From Xaviernesmea rhizosphaerae (GTDB lineage Bacteria > Pseudomonadota > Alphaproteobacteria > Rhizobiales > Rhizobiaceae), in the NCBI RefSeq assembly GCF_001938945.1, contig NZ_MKIO01000041.1:17555-81554 (forward strand): a DNA stretch of 64,000 nt, in the 5' to 3' direction. The notes under the pieces were generated by a model. That model worked only from the letters and a program-made list of their open reading frames with translations. It made no database searches and was not told the origin of the DNA. Below are positions 1 through 9,080 of this stretch, in pieces; the first letter of the stretch is position 1, and each line of letters begins with the position of its first letter. Made by a program: the position numbers and the translations under genes.

Positions 1-180
1 CGCCTGCACGCCTATACGATCCTCGCCTTCCTCGCGGGCGGGCTGATTGGCGTGCTGGTCTATGCCCGGGCCGGCGGGCTGCTGATGCTCATCACCGGCG
101 CCCTGTTGCTGGCGCTCTCCCTGACCACCCTGCACCGCGCCCGCCGCGCCGACCGCTCCACCGGCACGCGAAGAGGATGA
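1..180 (+). CDS. C-terminal end of an integral membrane protein (5' end outside window)
   Basis: The first frame is open from base 1 to a TGA at 178-180 and encodes the last 59 residues of a protein. The peptide has two hydrophobic helices (around residues 6-25 and 27-45) and then a short Arg-rich cytoplasmic tail, so it is the end of a polytopic membrane protein. The pattern of two Gly/Leu-rich helices and a basic tail resembles the C-terminus of the DUF1275/YoaK family, but too little is present to assign a family firmly. Confidence 0.55.
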   Translation, partial: RLHAYTILAFLAGGLIGVLVYARAGGLLMLITGALLLALSLTTLHRARRADRSTGTRRG

Positions 181-966
181 CCGCGCCGCCGTGCAAAGCT
201 TGATGAGTCGCGGCTGGCGAAGGCGCCGATTTCCTCGCCGCTCCCGTCGATGCGCACCAGCAGCCCCGTCGTGATCTCGCGGCACCAGGCCTCGTCCAGC
301 ACCGGCTTTGCCCTCATGCGCTTGTTGTAACTGCCGCTCGCCTCATTCTCTCGGTCCGGCAAGCCGGCATGACGGCCGAGAATGGCATAGGCGTTACCTC
401 CGTTATTCCCTTGTCCGCCAGCTGCGCAATCTGACAGACAACCTGCGGTCCGGCAGCCGAGTGAGCGACGGACGGAGCCAGCTGACGGACATAGGCCTGA
501 AATCGCGCATGATACTGTCAAAGATCATGAAAAGGCCCGCCGACAAAATCTTAACTGCGCAATCCGAGCGCATTTCCAAACTCTTCCGCGAGCCGGAAAC
601 GTTCATGCAGGTGATCGATCAGCGCCTGCCAGTCGCTTTGATCTTTCAGCGCCCGCTGTGGCCATAGAAACACAAGGATGCTCCCCAGGGAGACCTCTCT
701 CATGAACGAAAAAAGCTTCTCTTCTTTCTCCTTTCACGGATGCGAAGCAATTCACGGCACTGCAGACCTGCAACTTATGAATGTCTTTTCCCACCACTCC
801 TCTTGAAACCTGACACACTCCCGCCGCGGAGGAATTGCGCCCACCGCAAGCCGGATACGCCAGCTCCCCCCTCGCCTGCGCCAGGCTCAGCCCTAGCTGT
901 TGAAAGAAGAAGCCGATCCGAAGTGCCGGGCAAAGGCGCGGGGGATCGCCAGTGAGGGGGAATATC
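181..966. other. Intergenic stretch, possibly with degenerate coding remnants
   Basis: About 0.8 kb without a gene I can name. Reading the minus strand, short protein-like segments occur in different frames at about 190-320 (a segment beginning MRAKPVLDEAW) and 400-520 (QAYVRQLAP in another frame). They are not joined in one frame. This could be a decayed gene, but I cannot name an ancestor. The part next to 967 carries the ribosome-binding site of the following gene. Confidence 0.3.
551..703 (-). CDS. Possible 50-residue ORF, unknown function
   Basis: A minus-strand ATG at 703 opens a 50-codon frame ending at TAA (551-553). The peptide starts MREVSLGSILVFLWPQ and continues as an amphipathic Glu/Arg-rich helix, which looks more protein-like than the overlapping frames. 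No good ribosome-binding site is immediately upstream; a purine-rich AAGGAG lies too far away. It may be a genuine small protein or the tail of a decayed gene. I do not recognise a family. Confidence 0.22.
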   Translation of the reverse strand: MREVSLGSILVFLWPQRALKDQSDWQALIDHLHERFRLAEEFGNALGLRS

Positions 967-1995
967 ATGCGCCATCGTCCGTCGCTTGCCGCGGCTCTTC
1001 TGCTGCCGGTCGCTTTCGTTCTGACAGGCGCCGGCCTGCCGGAGAACGGGCCTCTACCCCCCGGCAAACCGGTGGTCTCAGGCACCCGGGAGCCGGCGCC
1101 CGATCCGGCTGAGGTTCCAAAACCCGTTGAGAAACCGGCAGACGCATCCGCCGCACCGGCGCCCGCTAAGGGCGCGGATGCGCCTGCCAGGCCGACGCCC
1201 AAGCCGGACATGCCGGCCGATGGCGCTGCGGACACGGGCAAGGCGAAGGACGGAAAGCCGGCAGCAGAGAAGGGGCAAAAGGACGAGGGACAACAGGACA
1301 AGGCTGCACCGGAAGGTCCAGGTCGGCCTGCGCCGGGAACGGACAAGGCCGGGCAGAGCGGCTTGGAGAAAGAGCAGGAGGGAGCCGCGGCGCAGACACC
1401 CGATGCAGCCCCGGCGCTGACGATCGCCCCCGAACCGCCCGAAGCCCATGCCCAATGCATCAAGGATCTCACCGCCATCGGGGCGCGGTTCGAGGAGCGC
1501 GGGCGGATCGATGACGGAAAGGGCTGCGGCATCGACAAGCCGATTTCGCTGACCGCGATCCTGCCGGGCGTGGAGGTGGCGCCGGCGGCGACCCTGCGCT
1601 GCGAGGCGGCGTTGGAGCTGGCCCGCTGGGTGAAGGACTCGGTGCTGCCCGCCGCCAAGGTTGCCATGGCAGAGGACGGCGCGCTGACCCGGATCAATCA
1701 GGCATCGAGCTATGTCTGCCGCCTGCGCAACAATGCGGCGACCGGCAAGATCTCCGAGCATGCGCGCGGCAATGCGATCGACATCGCCTCCTTCACCTTC
1801 CGCAACGGTCAGACCATCGCCATTCAGCCGCGCGACGAGGACGGAACGCTGACAGGCGCCTTTCAGCGCGCTGTCACGGCGACAGGCTGCCTCTATTTCG
1901 AGACGGTGCTCGACCCCGGCAGCGACGAGGCGCATGAGGACCACCTGCATCTCGACATTCTCCAGCGCAAGGCAGACTATCGCTATTGCCGCTGA
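967..1995 (+). CDS. Extensin-like C-terminal domain protein (LAS-type metallopeptidase fold), secreted
   Basis: 342 residues. ATG 967 is preferred to the in-frame GTG 952 because GAGGGGG (954-960) is then well spaced. An N-terminal hydrophobic signal is followed by a long Pro/Ala/Lys-rich linker (about 30-160). A compact domain then starts at Cys164 and matches the extensin-like C-terminal family (PF06904). This domain shows the LAS metallopeptidase signature: His265-x6-Asp272 (HARGNAID) and His326-x-His328 (EDHLHLD), which are expected zinc ligands. The family is predicted to act on peptidoglycan cross-links in the periplasm. That activity is inferred from the motifs. The charged linker suggests the domain is held away from the membrane or reaches through the wall. 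It is followed in the same direction by a chemoreceptor 122 bp downstream. Confidence 0.85.
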   Translation: MRHRPSLAAALLLPVAFVLTGAGLPENGPLPPGKPVVSGTREPAPDPAEVPKPVEKPADASAAPAPAKGADAPARPTPKPDMPADGAADTGKAKDGKPAAEKGQKDEGQQDKAAPEGPGRPAPGTDKAGQSGLEKEQEGAAAQTPDAAPALTIAPEPPEAHAQCIKDLTAIGARFEERGRIDDGKGCGIDKPISLTAILPGVEVAPAATLRCEAALELARWVKDSVLPAAKVAMAEDGALTRINQASSYVCRLRNNAATGKISEHARGNAIDIASFTFRNGQTIAIQPRDEDGTLTGAFQRAVTATGCLYFETVLDPGSDEAHEDHLHLDILQRKADYRYCR

Positions 1996-2117
1996 TGCGC
2001 GCCTATTCCCACCGACCCGAAATGCAGCCTCTGCGAGTTCACCGCCTTTTAAGCCTCGTCTGTCACGTTTGGCGTACATTTTGGAATCCGGCGGGGAGCG
2101 CCGGCGGGAGCCATGGC

Positions 2118-4637
2118 ATGATCGATCGTTTGATGTCGCGTATCCGGATACAGACAAAGGTTCTGGTTCTCGTCACGCCTTTCGTTCTCAGCATTGCCGC
2201 CGTCGGGCTGACGGGCCTTTATATTTCCGGCCAGTTGCAGGGCCGGATGGAAATTTCCAACGGTATCATGCAGGCGCTGACCGGCTTCAAGCAGGTCTAT
2301 TCCGGCATGTCGCGCTTCCTGATCCAGCCTTCGACGGAAACGCATCAGGCCGCCCGTGCGGCGCTGGAGGCGCAGATCGCCGATCTCAAGCACATGGCCA
2401 ACACTATGCGGGCCGAAACGGATGTGGCGCCACTGGACGATGTCGCCGCGCAGTCGGATGCGCTCTTTGCCAACATCGACCGTCTCTGGAGCCTACATCA
2501 GGACCGCGAGGCCGCGACGGGCGACGTGAATGCCCGCCTGGATGCGCTCCAAGCCATTCAGGCAGCCGTGGGCAAGCAGGCCTTCGCGCTTCTCGGCGCA
2601 GCCAAGCAGGTGGAGAAGAAGGCCAAGACCGGGCTGCGCTCGGCGCTGGCCATCGCCACCCTGTCCGATCAGAGCGAGGCGCTGGCAACCGCAGCCATGA
2701 TGCTGCCGCGCGCGGAAGACCAGATCAAGGCGATCGCCGCTGGCCTGCCGGGCGTGCAGGAGGCGCTGACGCAGGCGCAGGACAGCATCGCCGGCGACAA
2801 GCCGGCGCCGCTTGCCCGCCTGGAAGCCTCGCTTGCCACGCTCGCGCGCGCCGTTGATGCCTTCAAGGCGGACCCGTCGGCCCCGCACGACGTGGCGGAC
2901 GCGGCAGCCGAAACGCGGATGGCGGCGCGCGCCGTCAAGGATCTAGCCAACGACACGCTGCGCAAGTCGGTCGGCGATCTCGCGGCGGCGGAAGCCCAGA
3001 TCGCCAAGGCCGATATCGTCGGCAACAAGCTGCGCGGCATCGTCGGCAATGGCAACCAGCTCCGCGTGCTCTTTGCCGAACTCGGCGCCAAGCCGAGCGA
3101 AGCCAATGCGAAGCTCATCGAACAGGCGCTCTACAGCTATGGTCAGGCCCTGTCGGGCCTCGCGTCCGCCCTTCCCGGCGAGAAGGCGATGGCGGAGATC
3201 CCCGCCCAGGCCAAGGATGCGCTGGCCGCGCTTTCGGCGCAGGCGCTGGCGATCGTCGACCTCGTGACCAAGCGACAGGCCGAATTCACCGTGGCAGGCG
3301 GCAAGATCGACCAGCTCTGGGGCATGCTCTCGCAATTTGCCGAGAGCCAGAAGCAGAGCGCCGGCGCGGAGCGCGTCCAGGCCAATTCCATTTCCGTCGG
3401 CGCCATGGTTGCCGGCATGCTGATCGCCATGCTGGCCGGCGCCATTCTGGTGATGACGCTCAAGGGTCCGATCGCCCAGATCACCGCCACCATGCGGCGC
3501 TTGGCGGATGGCGCGCTGGACACGGACGTCACCGGCGAGGCGCGCTCCGACGAGATCGGCGACATGGCCCGCGCGCTGTCGGTGTTCAAGCAGAGCGCCA
3601 TCGTCAAGCTGTCGATGGAGGAGGAGGCCGAGCGCAGCCGCCGCCAGAGCGAGGCGGAACGCCAGCGCAACGAGGCCGAGCGCCAGGAAGCCGCCCGCCA
3701 GAGCGCATTCGTGGTGGAAACGCTGGCCGGCGCCCTGTCGCGCCTGTCGCGCGGCGATATCAGCTTCAGCATCGACACGCCCTTCGCCCCCCATCTCGAC
3801 CGGCTGCGCCATGATTTCAACGCCTCCGTTGCGGGACTGCGGGAAACGTTGACCGAAGTCTCCGGCCTCACCGGCGCCATTCACGACAATGGCGTGCAGA
3901 TGGCCGGCTCTGTCAACGACCTCGCCCGGCGCACGGAGCAGCAGGCGGCAGCGCTCGAGGAAACCTCGGCAACGCTCTCGGAAGCCTCCTCGCTGATCGG
4001 CGAAGCCGCCAGCCGCGCCCATGATGTGCGCGGCATCGTCCAGCAGGCACGGGAGAAAGCCGGTTCCTCCGCCGACACCGTGCGCAAGGCGGTGGACGCC
4101 ATGTCCCGCATCCAGGAGGCCTCGCAGAAGATCGGCCAGATCATCTCGGTGATCGACGAAATCGCCTTCCAGACCAATCTTCTGGCGTTGAATGCCGGCG
4201 TCGAGGCCGCTCGTGCGGGCGAAGCCGGCAAGGGCTTCGCGGTGGTCGCGCAGGAAGTGCGCGAACTGGCGCAGCGCTCGGCCCAGGCCGCCAAGGAGAT
4301 CGGCGAGCTGATCAGGCGCTCGTCCAGCGAAGTGGCCGCGGGCTCGCATTTCGTCCAGGATACGGGCACGGCCGTCACCGAGATCGCCGACCAGATCATC
4401 GCCATCGCCGGCCAGGTCGATCAGATGGCCGTGACCAGTCAGGACCAGTCCGGCTCGCTCGGCTCGATCACCTCCTCGGTCAACGCGCTCGACCAGATGA
4501 CGCAGCAGAACGCCGCCATGGCCGAAGAAGCCAGCGCCGCCACGCAGCAGCTCGCCAGCGACATCACCGCGCTCAGCGATCTCCTGTCGCGCTTCCGCCT
4601 GGTCTCCGAAGAAAACCGGGGGCGCTGGGCGGCGTAA
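2118..4637 (+). CDS. Methyl-accepting chemotaxis protein, large periplasmic helical sensor
   Basis: 839 residues, start ATG 2118 after GGCGGGAG. Order: TM1 (about 15-35); a roughly 390-residue Ala-rich, all-helical periplasmic region without a recognisable small-molecule domain; TM2 (about 425-448); HAMP (449-500); a Glu/Arg-rich coiled coil with a second HAMP-like segment (about 540-600); and the signalling domain. The hairpin tip that contacts CheA/CheW is around 680-715 (DEIAFQTNLLALNAG, then EAARAGEAGKGFAVVA). The C-terminus ends SEENRGRWAA, so it lacks the CheR-tethering pentapeptide carried by the two other receptors in this window. It likely depends on them for efficient adaptation. 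The ligand is unknown. No che genes lie nearby, so it is an orphan receptor locus. Confidence 0.93.
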   Translation: MIDRLMSRIRIQTKVLVLVTPFVLSIAAVGLTGLYISGQLQGRMEISNGIMQALTGFKQVYSGMSRFLIQPSTETHQAARAALEAQIADLKHMANTMRAETDVAPLDDVAAQSDALFANIDRLWSLHQDREAATGDVNARLDALQAIQAAVGKQAFALLGAAKQVEKKAKTGLRSALAIATLSDQSEALATAAMMLPRAEDQIKAIAAGLPGVQEALTQAQDSIAGDKPAPLARLEASLATLARAVDAFKADPSAPHDVADAAAETRMAARAVKDLANDTLRKSVGDLAAAEAQIAKADIVGNKLRGIVGNGNQLRVLFAELGAKPSEANAKLIEQALYSYGQALSGLASALPGEKAMAEIPAQAKDALAALSAQALAIVDLVTKRQAEFTVAGGKIDQLWGMLSQFAESQKQSAGAERVQANSISVGAMVAGMLIAMLAGAILVMTLKGPIAQITATMRRLADGALDTDVTGEARSDEIGDMARALSVFKQSAIVKLSMEEEAERSRRQSEAERQRNEAERQEAARQSAFVVETLAGALSRLSRGDISFSIDTPFAPHLDRLRHDFNASVAGLRETLTEVSGLTGAIHDNGVQMAGSVNDLARRTEQQAAALEETSATLSEASSLIGEAASRAHDVRGIVQQAREKAGSSADTVRKAVDAMSRIQEASQKIGQIISVIDEIAFQTNLLALNAGVEAARAGEAGKGFAVVAQEVRELAQRSAQAAKEIGELIRRSSSEVAAGSHFVQDTGTAVTEIADQIIAIAGQVDQMAVTSQDQSGSLGSITSSVNALDQMTQQNAAMAEEASAATQQLASDITALSDLLSRFRLVSEENRGRWAA

Positions 4638-4647
4638 CGCCTGCGCT

Positions 4648-5475
4648 TCAGCCAAGCCCGGTGAAGCGCAGCGCCCGGCCATCGGCGGCCACCACAACCT
4701 CCATGTCGCGGGCCAGCGCGTCGCGATCGTCCACGCCGCGCAGAAGCCGGCCGTTCAACGGATCGAAGCGGCCGGCGGCGATCTCGGCAATCAGGGCTGC
4801 GACGCGGTCGGGCGGGATGTTGATCCCTTCGGCGAACAGGCCGGGAAGATCGGGCAGATAGGTCTTGCCGGCCTGCGAGTTCAGCTGCAGCTCCGTCATC
4901 TGCGTGCGCACAAGGCCGGGATCCACCGCGAAGGCATAGACGGCCTTGTCGCGGATGGTGTCGTTGAGGCATTCGGTGAAGCGCATGATCGCGGCCTTGC
5001 TGGCAGCATAGCCGGACCCGTGCGGAAAGCTGTTGCCCGTGCCGCCGCCGACGAGATTGACGATCCGCCCGCCTCCCCGCGCCCGCATCAGCGGCGCCGC
5101 GATGCGGCAGGTGTTGAAGGTGCCGCGCAGGTTGATCTCGACATCGCCCCACCAGGTCTCGGGGTCGCATTCCCAGATCGGCCCGAAAGCGCGGAAGGCA
5201 CCGTGATTGTTGACCAGGAGATCGATCGGTCCCAACACCTCTTCCACCCGGGCAAGCCCCTCCTCCACCCTTGCCCCATCGGTGACATCGAGCGCCAGCG
5301 GCAGAGCCTGGCCGCCCTCGCTCTCGATCAGCCGCGCGGTCTCAGCGATCTCGGCCTCCGACCGGGCAATCAAGGCAAGGCGCGCACCGCCGCGCGCCTG
5401 ATGCAGGGCGATCTCCCGGCCGATGCCGCGGCCCGCGCCGGTGACCACGGCCACGGTGTTGTCCAAGGGCTTCAT
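4648..5475 (-). CDS. Short-chain dehydrogenase/reductase with an atypical active site
   Basis: 275 residues, ATG 5475 with GGAGGA just upstream. The N-terminal Rossmann motif TGAGRGIG (12-19) is intact and the structural motif reads NNHG (89-92) instead of NNAG. The catalytic Tyr156-x3-Lys160 (YAASK) is present and Asn140 is conserved. The residue 13 before the Tyr, normally the catalytic Ser, is Gly143 in a GGGTG stretch. The C-terminal half (DPGLVRT) is typical of classical SDRs, so NAD(P)-dependent oxidoreduction of an unknown alcohol or carbonyl is likely. A nearby Thr146 or Ser149 may replace the serine. It is convergent with the chemoreceptor gene (10 bp apart) and has no obvious operon partner. 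Confidence 0.88.
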   Translation of the reverse strand: MKPLDNTVAVVTGAGRGIGREIALHQARGGARLALIARSEAEIAETARLIESEGGQALPLALDVTDGARVEEGLARVEEVLGPIDLLVNNHGAFRAFGPIWECDPETWWGDVEINLRGTFNTCRIAAPLMRARGGGRIVNLVGGGTGNSFPHGSGYAASKAAIMRFTECLNDTIRDKAVYAFAVDPGLVRTQMTELQLNSQAGKTYLPDLPGLFAEGINIPPDRVAALIAEIAAGRFDPLNGRLLRGVDDRDALARDMEVVVAADGRALRFTGLG

Positions 5476-5949
5476 GTTTTCCTCCATCCCATGCAGGGTG
5501 AAGCCCAATCTATGGGAGCGCGCGGGGTTGGCCAGGGATAAAAATGCCCTTTGGCACGGGTCTGCTCCTTCGCAGCGAATGGAACAGCCAGGCTCTCCTC
5601 CAGCCTCTCCCACGATCACTGGCCGATGGTCCGCCGTCAGCCACTCAGTAGCCGCAGCTCTGGCATAGGCTGTCTCAAGGCTTTATCATCTCGGCCGAAG
5701 ATGGCGCGGTTTGGCGACCGTCGCTGCAATCCGCATTGCGAACCCGGTTTTGCGCGGCGTGCTGAAACTGATGGGCGTGCGCCAGCGTATAGTCTTCACA
5801 CAGCCTTTTGCCGGGCAGGCTGCCCGTCAATGGCTGCAAGTCCTTTCAGGCCGTGCTCACGAAGACTTGGCTTTGCGTCTTTGCGGCACGCGCCTATCGG
5901 TATCGTCGATCTGCCCACTCTTGCCCGCGCGCCCGCCAAGGAGCTTCCC
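5476..5949. other. Divergent intergenic region upstream of the SDR and msrP
   Basis: 474 bp between the divergent SDR and msrP genes. It holds the ribosome-binding sites of both (GGAGGA for the SDR; AAGGAG at about 5938-5943 for msrP) and presumably both promoters. I see no additional gene or repeat I can support. Confidence 0.5.
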
Positions 5950-6900
5950 ATGCCGGCCTATCGTCCCCCGCATATTGCCTCGAAGGAGATCACGCCGAAA
6001 TCGGCCTATCTGTCCCGGCGCAGCCTGATGGCGGCGAGCGCGGGCGGTGCTTTGGCCACGCTGTTCGGACCAGGCGCGGCGATGGCCGAGGCGCTGAAGG
6101 CCGTGCCCAGCCCCTACAAGGTGGATGACAAGCTCACGCCGAAGAAGGACGTGACCAGCTACAATAATTTCTACGAATTCGGCTTGGACAAGGCCGATCC
6201 CGCGGCGCTCTCGGGCGATTTCAAGCCGCGCCCGTGGACGGTCGTCGTCGATGGCATGGTCGCCAAGCCGCAGCGCTTCGATATCGATGCGCTGATCAAG
6301 GAATTTCCGGTGGAGGAGCGCGTCTATCGTATGCGCTGTGTCGAGGCCTGGTCCATGGTCATTCCCTGGGACGGTTTCCCGCTTGCCGCCCTGCTCGACA
6401 AGGTCGAGCCGCTCGGCTCCGCCAAATATGTCGCCTTCGAGACGGTGGTGCGCCCGGCCGAGATGCCGGGGCAGAAGGGCCTGTTCCAGTCCCTGCCCTG
6501 GCCCTATGTCGAGGGGCTGAGGCTCGACGAGGCGCGCCATCCGCTCACCCTTCTGGCAGTCGGCCTTTATGGCGAGACGCTGCCCAGCCAGAACGGCGCG
6601 CCGATCCGGCTTGTCGTTCCCTGGAAATACGGCTTCAAGGGCATCAAGTCGATCGTGCGCATCACGCTGACGGACAAGCAGCCGGTTAACACCTGGCAGG
6701 CGGCCAACCCGCAGGAATATGGCTTCTATGCCAATGTGAACCCGGCGGTGGATCATCCCCGCTGGAGCCAGGCGAGCGAGCGGCGGATCGGCGAAGGCGG
6801 CTTCTTCGGCGCCGGCCGGCATCCGACGCTGCCCTTTAACGGCTATGCCGATGAGGTGGCGAGCCTTTACAGCGGCATGGACCTGAAGGCGAATTTCTGA
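5950..6900 (+). CDS. msrP: Periplasmic protein-methionine-sulfoxide reductase, molybdenum catalytic subunit
   Basis: 316 residues. ATG 5950 follows AAGGAG. A twin-arginine signal is visible (SRRSLMAAS, then a hydrophobic stretch ending AMA), as expected for a cofactor-loaded protein exported folded. The sulfite-oxidase-fold molybdopterin domain follows. Cys130 in RCVEAW is the expected molybdenum ligand, and the PWKYGFKGIKSI segment is characteristic of the family (formerly YedY). The enzyme reduces methionine sulfoxide in periplasmic proteins, with electrons from the haem membrane protein MsrQ. The msrQ gene overlaps its stop codon (TGATG), so translation is coupled. Confidence 0.95.
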   Translation: MPAYRPPHIASKEITPKSAYLSRRSLMAASAGGALATLFGPGAAMAEALKAVPSPYKVDDKLTPKKDVTSYNNFYEFGLDKADPAALSGDFKPRPWTVVVDGMVAKPQRFDIDALIKEFPVEERVYRMRCVEAWSMVIPWDGFPLAALLDKVEPLGSAKYVAFETVVRPAEMPGQKGLFQSLPWPYVEGLRLDEARHPLTLLAVGLYGETLPSQNGAPIRLVVPWKYGFKGIKSIVRITLTDKQPVNTWQAANPQEYGFYANVNPAVDHPRWSQASERRIGEGGFFGAGRHPTLPFNGYADEVASLYSGMDLKANF

Positions 6901-7532
6901 TGGCGTCCGCGCAGATGAGCTTCATGAAGCGCTGGCAGCCACAGCTGATCTGGGTGCTTTATGGCGTCGGGCTGCTGCCGGCCGTCTGGGCCTTCTATCA
7001 GGGCGCCACCGGCGGGCTGGGGGCTGATCCCGTCAAGAGCTTCGAGCATCTGCTCGGGCTCTGGGCGTTGCGCTTCCTCATTCTCACCCTGGCGGTCACG
7101 CCGCTGCGCGAGCGTCTGCGCATCAATCTCCTGCCCTATCGCCGGGCTCTGGGGCTGCTCTGTTTCTATTATGCGGCCTTCCATCTGGCGGCCTATATGG
7201 TGCTCGATCAGGCGCTAGACCTCGCAGTGGTTCTGGAGGATGTGCTGAAGCGGCCCTTCATCATGTTCGGCATGGCTGCCTTCGTCATGCTGGTGCCGCT
7301 GGCCGTCACCTCCAACCGCGCCTCGATCCGCCGGCTCGGCCGCAACTGGATCCGGCTGCACCGGCTGATCTATCTCGCCGCCGCCGCCGCGCTGTTGCAT
7401 TATGCGCTGTCGACCAAGGTGCTGACGCCGGAGCAATGGATCTATATCGGGCTGATCCTGGTGCTGCTGCTCTATCGCGGCGTGCGCCCACTCCTGCCCC
7501 GCCCCATGCCGGCGCGGTCGCGCGCCGGCTGA
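6900..7532 (+). CDS. msrQ: Haem-binding membrane subunit of the MsrPQ system
   Basis: 210 residues, ATG 6900 overlapping the msrP stop by one base. The protein is almost entirely transmembrane helices of the ferric-reductase-like family (formerly YedZ). Conserved His residues in helices (AAFHLAAY, LHRLIYLAA, LLHYALS) are the likely b-haem ligands. It takes electrons from the quinone pool or a flavin reductase and passes them to MsrP for periplasmic methionine repair. It ends 9 bp before the convergent MYG1-family gene. Confidence 0.95.
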   Translation: MASAQMSFMKRWQPQLIWVLYGVGLLPAVWAFYQGATGGLGADPVKSFEHLLGLWALRFLILTLAVTPLRERLRINLLPYRRALGLLCFYYAAFHLAAYMVLDQALDLAVVLEDVLKRPFIMFGMAAFVMLVPLAVTSNRASIRRLGRNWIRLHRLIYLAAAAALLHYALSTKVLTPEQWIYIGLILVLLLYRGVRPLLPRPMPARSRAG

Positions 7533-7541
7533 GCCACGCCG

Positions 7542-8468
7542 TCAAGCAGCCGCCTCGACATCCTTCACCGCCAGCGCCGCCAGCGCCAGAATGGCCTCGC
7601 GCGTGCGGGCGGCGGCAATGAAGCGGCCATTGTGGCAGAAGCTTGCGCCGGGCACGCCAGTCACCGCTTCCAGCTCCGCGCCGGTGCGTCCGGCCCAGGC
7701 GGCGGGCAGATCGGCGCGCAGCTCGAAGCCTTCATCGGTGCGGCGGATTCCGGTGAGACACCAGTCGGTCTCGCGCGGATGCACGACGAAAAGCAGCTGC
7801 TCGGCGCCGGCCTTGAGCACGGCCGAGCGGAACGGCATGCCCATAGGCAGCTCCAGCACCCGGCCCGCGCCGGCAGCCGTGATCGCCGCGAGAACCGTGG
7901 CCTCCGCCCGCAATTTCGCCGCCATGCCGCCGATGCGCGCCTCGACGAAGCTGCGGGCAATGGCCAACGCGCCGTGGAAGGCGATGGTGGTCGCCTCGGG
8001 ATCGGGATCATCGAAGGGCGGCTTGAGGCTTTCCAGCAGCGCCGGCAGGGTGAGGCTGGCGAGAATGCCGGCCGTATCGGTCCCGACCGCGCCATTGTCG
8101 ACGAGATCGATCGGCAGAACGAAGCCGGCGTCGAAGCTCGCATGCACCGTCTCGACCGCATCAGCCGGAATGCCCGAGGCGGCCAGATAGTCGCGGCCGT
8201 AATGCTTCCAGATCAGGCCGAAGGAGCTATAGGGCTGCCCATCCTCGCGCAGCGGCGCGCCGCGCTGGTGATGGTCGAACACCGTGCGCGCCGGATCATA
8301 GGCGCCGCCGACATCATAGATGATGCGGTCGTCAGCGGGCGTGATCCACTCCGGCGCGCGGCTGCGCACGATCTCAGCCTCGGGAAACAGCCGGGTAAGA
8401 ACGACGCTGGACAGGAGTTCGTCCGCATGGAAACCGCCGGAATGCGTCACGAGATATTGCGGGGCCAT
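7542..8468 (-). CDS. MYG1 family protein (DHH-like metal-dependent hydrolase/exonuclease fold)
   Basis: 308 residues of typical full length. The N-terminus carries the family signature THSGGFHADE (8-17). Asp in IIYDVGG and the DHH triplet (VFDHHQRG) follow, the metal-binding residues shared with DHH phosphoesterases. Eukaryotic MYG1 is reported as a 3'-5' RNA exonuclease; the bacterial role is not established. The start ATG 8468 is the only one that keeps the N-terminal motif. It is divergent from the OsmC-family gene (145 bp gap) and convergent with msrQ. Confidence 0.9.
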   Translation of the reverse strand: MAPQYLVTHSGGFHADELLSSVVLTRLFPEAEIVRSRAPEWITPADDRIIYDVGGAYDPARTVFDHHQRGAPLREDGQPYSSFGLIWKHYGRDYLAASGIPADAVETVHASFDAGFVLPIDLVDNGAVGTDTAGILASLTLPALLESLKPPFDDPDPEATTIAFHGALAIARSFVEARIGGMAAKLRAEATVLAAITAAGAGRVLELPMGMPFRSAVLKAGAEQLLFVVHPRETDWCLTGIRRTDEGFELRADLPAAWAGRTGAELEAVTGVPGASFCHNGRFIAAARTREAILALAALAVKDVEAAA

Positions 8469-8613
8469 GCCGATTCGATCCCTTCGTTGCGAAAATGACT
8501 GTTCGGCTGATATCTGCTTGAGACGATGATCTCAAGACACGGGATTTCAGGGCAGACCATCGCAGGATGGAGGATCTGAAGAGGGATTCGCGATTGCCAG
8601 GGAAGGAGACTTC

Positions 8614-9048
8614 ATGAGCCAGACAGATCGCCGCTTCCATCGGCCGACCGGCGCCAGCGCCACGCTTGGTCGCACCGGCTTTCCGACCATCGTCTCCGCC
8701 ACCGGTGGCAGGCTCGACATCAAGACCGGCGTCGAGGAAGCCGGGTTCAATCCGCTGGATCTTCTCTACGCGTCGCTCTCGGCCTGCCTCGCCATGAGCG
8801 CGCGCAGCGCGGCCGTCGAGCTCGGACTGCGCGATCGCCTGTCCGAAATCACCGTCGACGTGCGCGGCGTCAAGGCACCTGATGACCCCGCCCGCGTCAC
8901 CCATTTTGAGATCGACATGCATCTGACGGGCGATCTCGATGCGCAAACAAAACAGGCCATCGCCCACAGGGCGGAGGAGAGCCTCTGCACCGTCAGCAAC
9001 ACCTTGAAGGGCACGCCCAGCTTCGGCCTCACGATCCGGGAGTGCTGA
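8614..9048 (+). CDS. OsmC-family peroxiredoxin-like protein
   Basis: 144 residues, ATG 8614 after GGAAGGAG. Two conserved cysteines expected of OsmC/Ohr proteins are seen: LSACLAMSA in the first half and ESLCTVSNTL near the C-terminus, both in the usual sequence context. OsmC proteins reduce organic hydroperoxides in the cytoplasm using the two-Cys centre. Length and domain are complete. Its stop is 32 bp from the convergent metallophosphoesterase. The gap contains a GACCGGT/ACCGGTC palindrome (9067-9082). Confidence 0.9.
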   Translation: MSQTDRRFHRPTGASATLGRTGFPTIVSATGGRLDIKTGVEEAGFNPLDLLYASLSACLAMSARSAAVELGLRDRLSEITVDVRGVKAPDDPARVTHFEIDMHLTGDLDAQTKQAIAHRAEESLCTVSNTLKGTPSFGLTIREC

Positions 9049-9080
9049 GGGGACTACCGCTGCATGGACCGGTTTACCGG

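Noticed and set aside
308..667. A 119-codon plus-strand frame
   Set aside because: No ribosome-binding site, Arg/Ser-rich start and no recognisable family. The minus strand in part of this stretch looks at least as protein-like.
2943..4697. A 584-codon minus-strand frame opposite the first chemoreceptor
   Set aside because: Antisense shadow of the conserved signalling domain, with no domain of its own and low-complexity Gly/Leu/Asp sequence.
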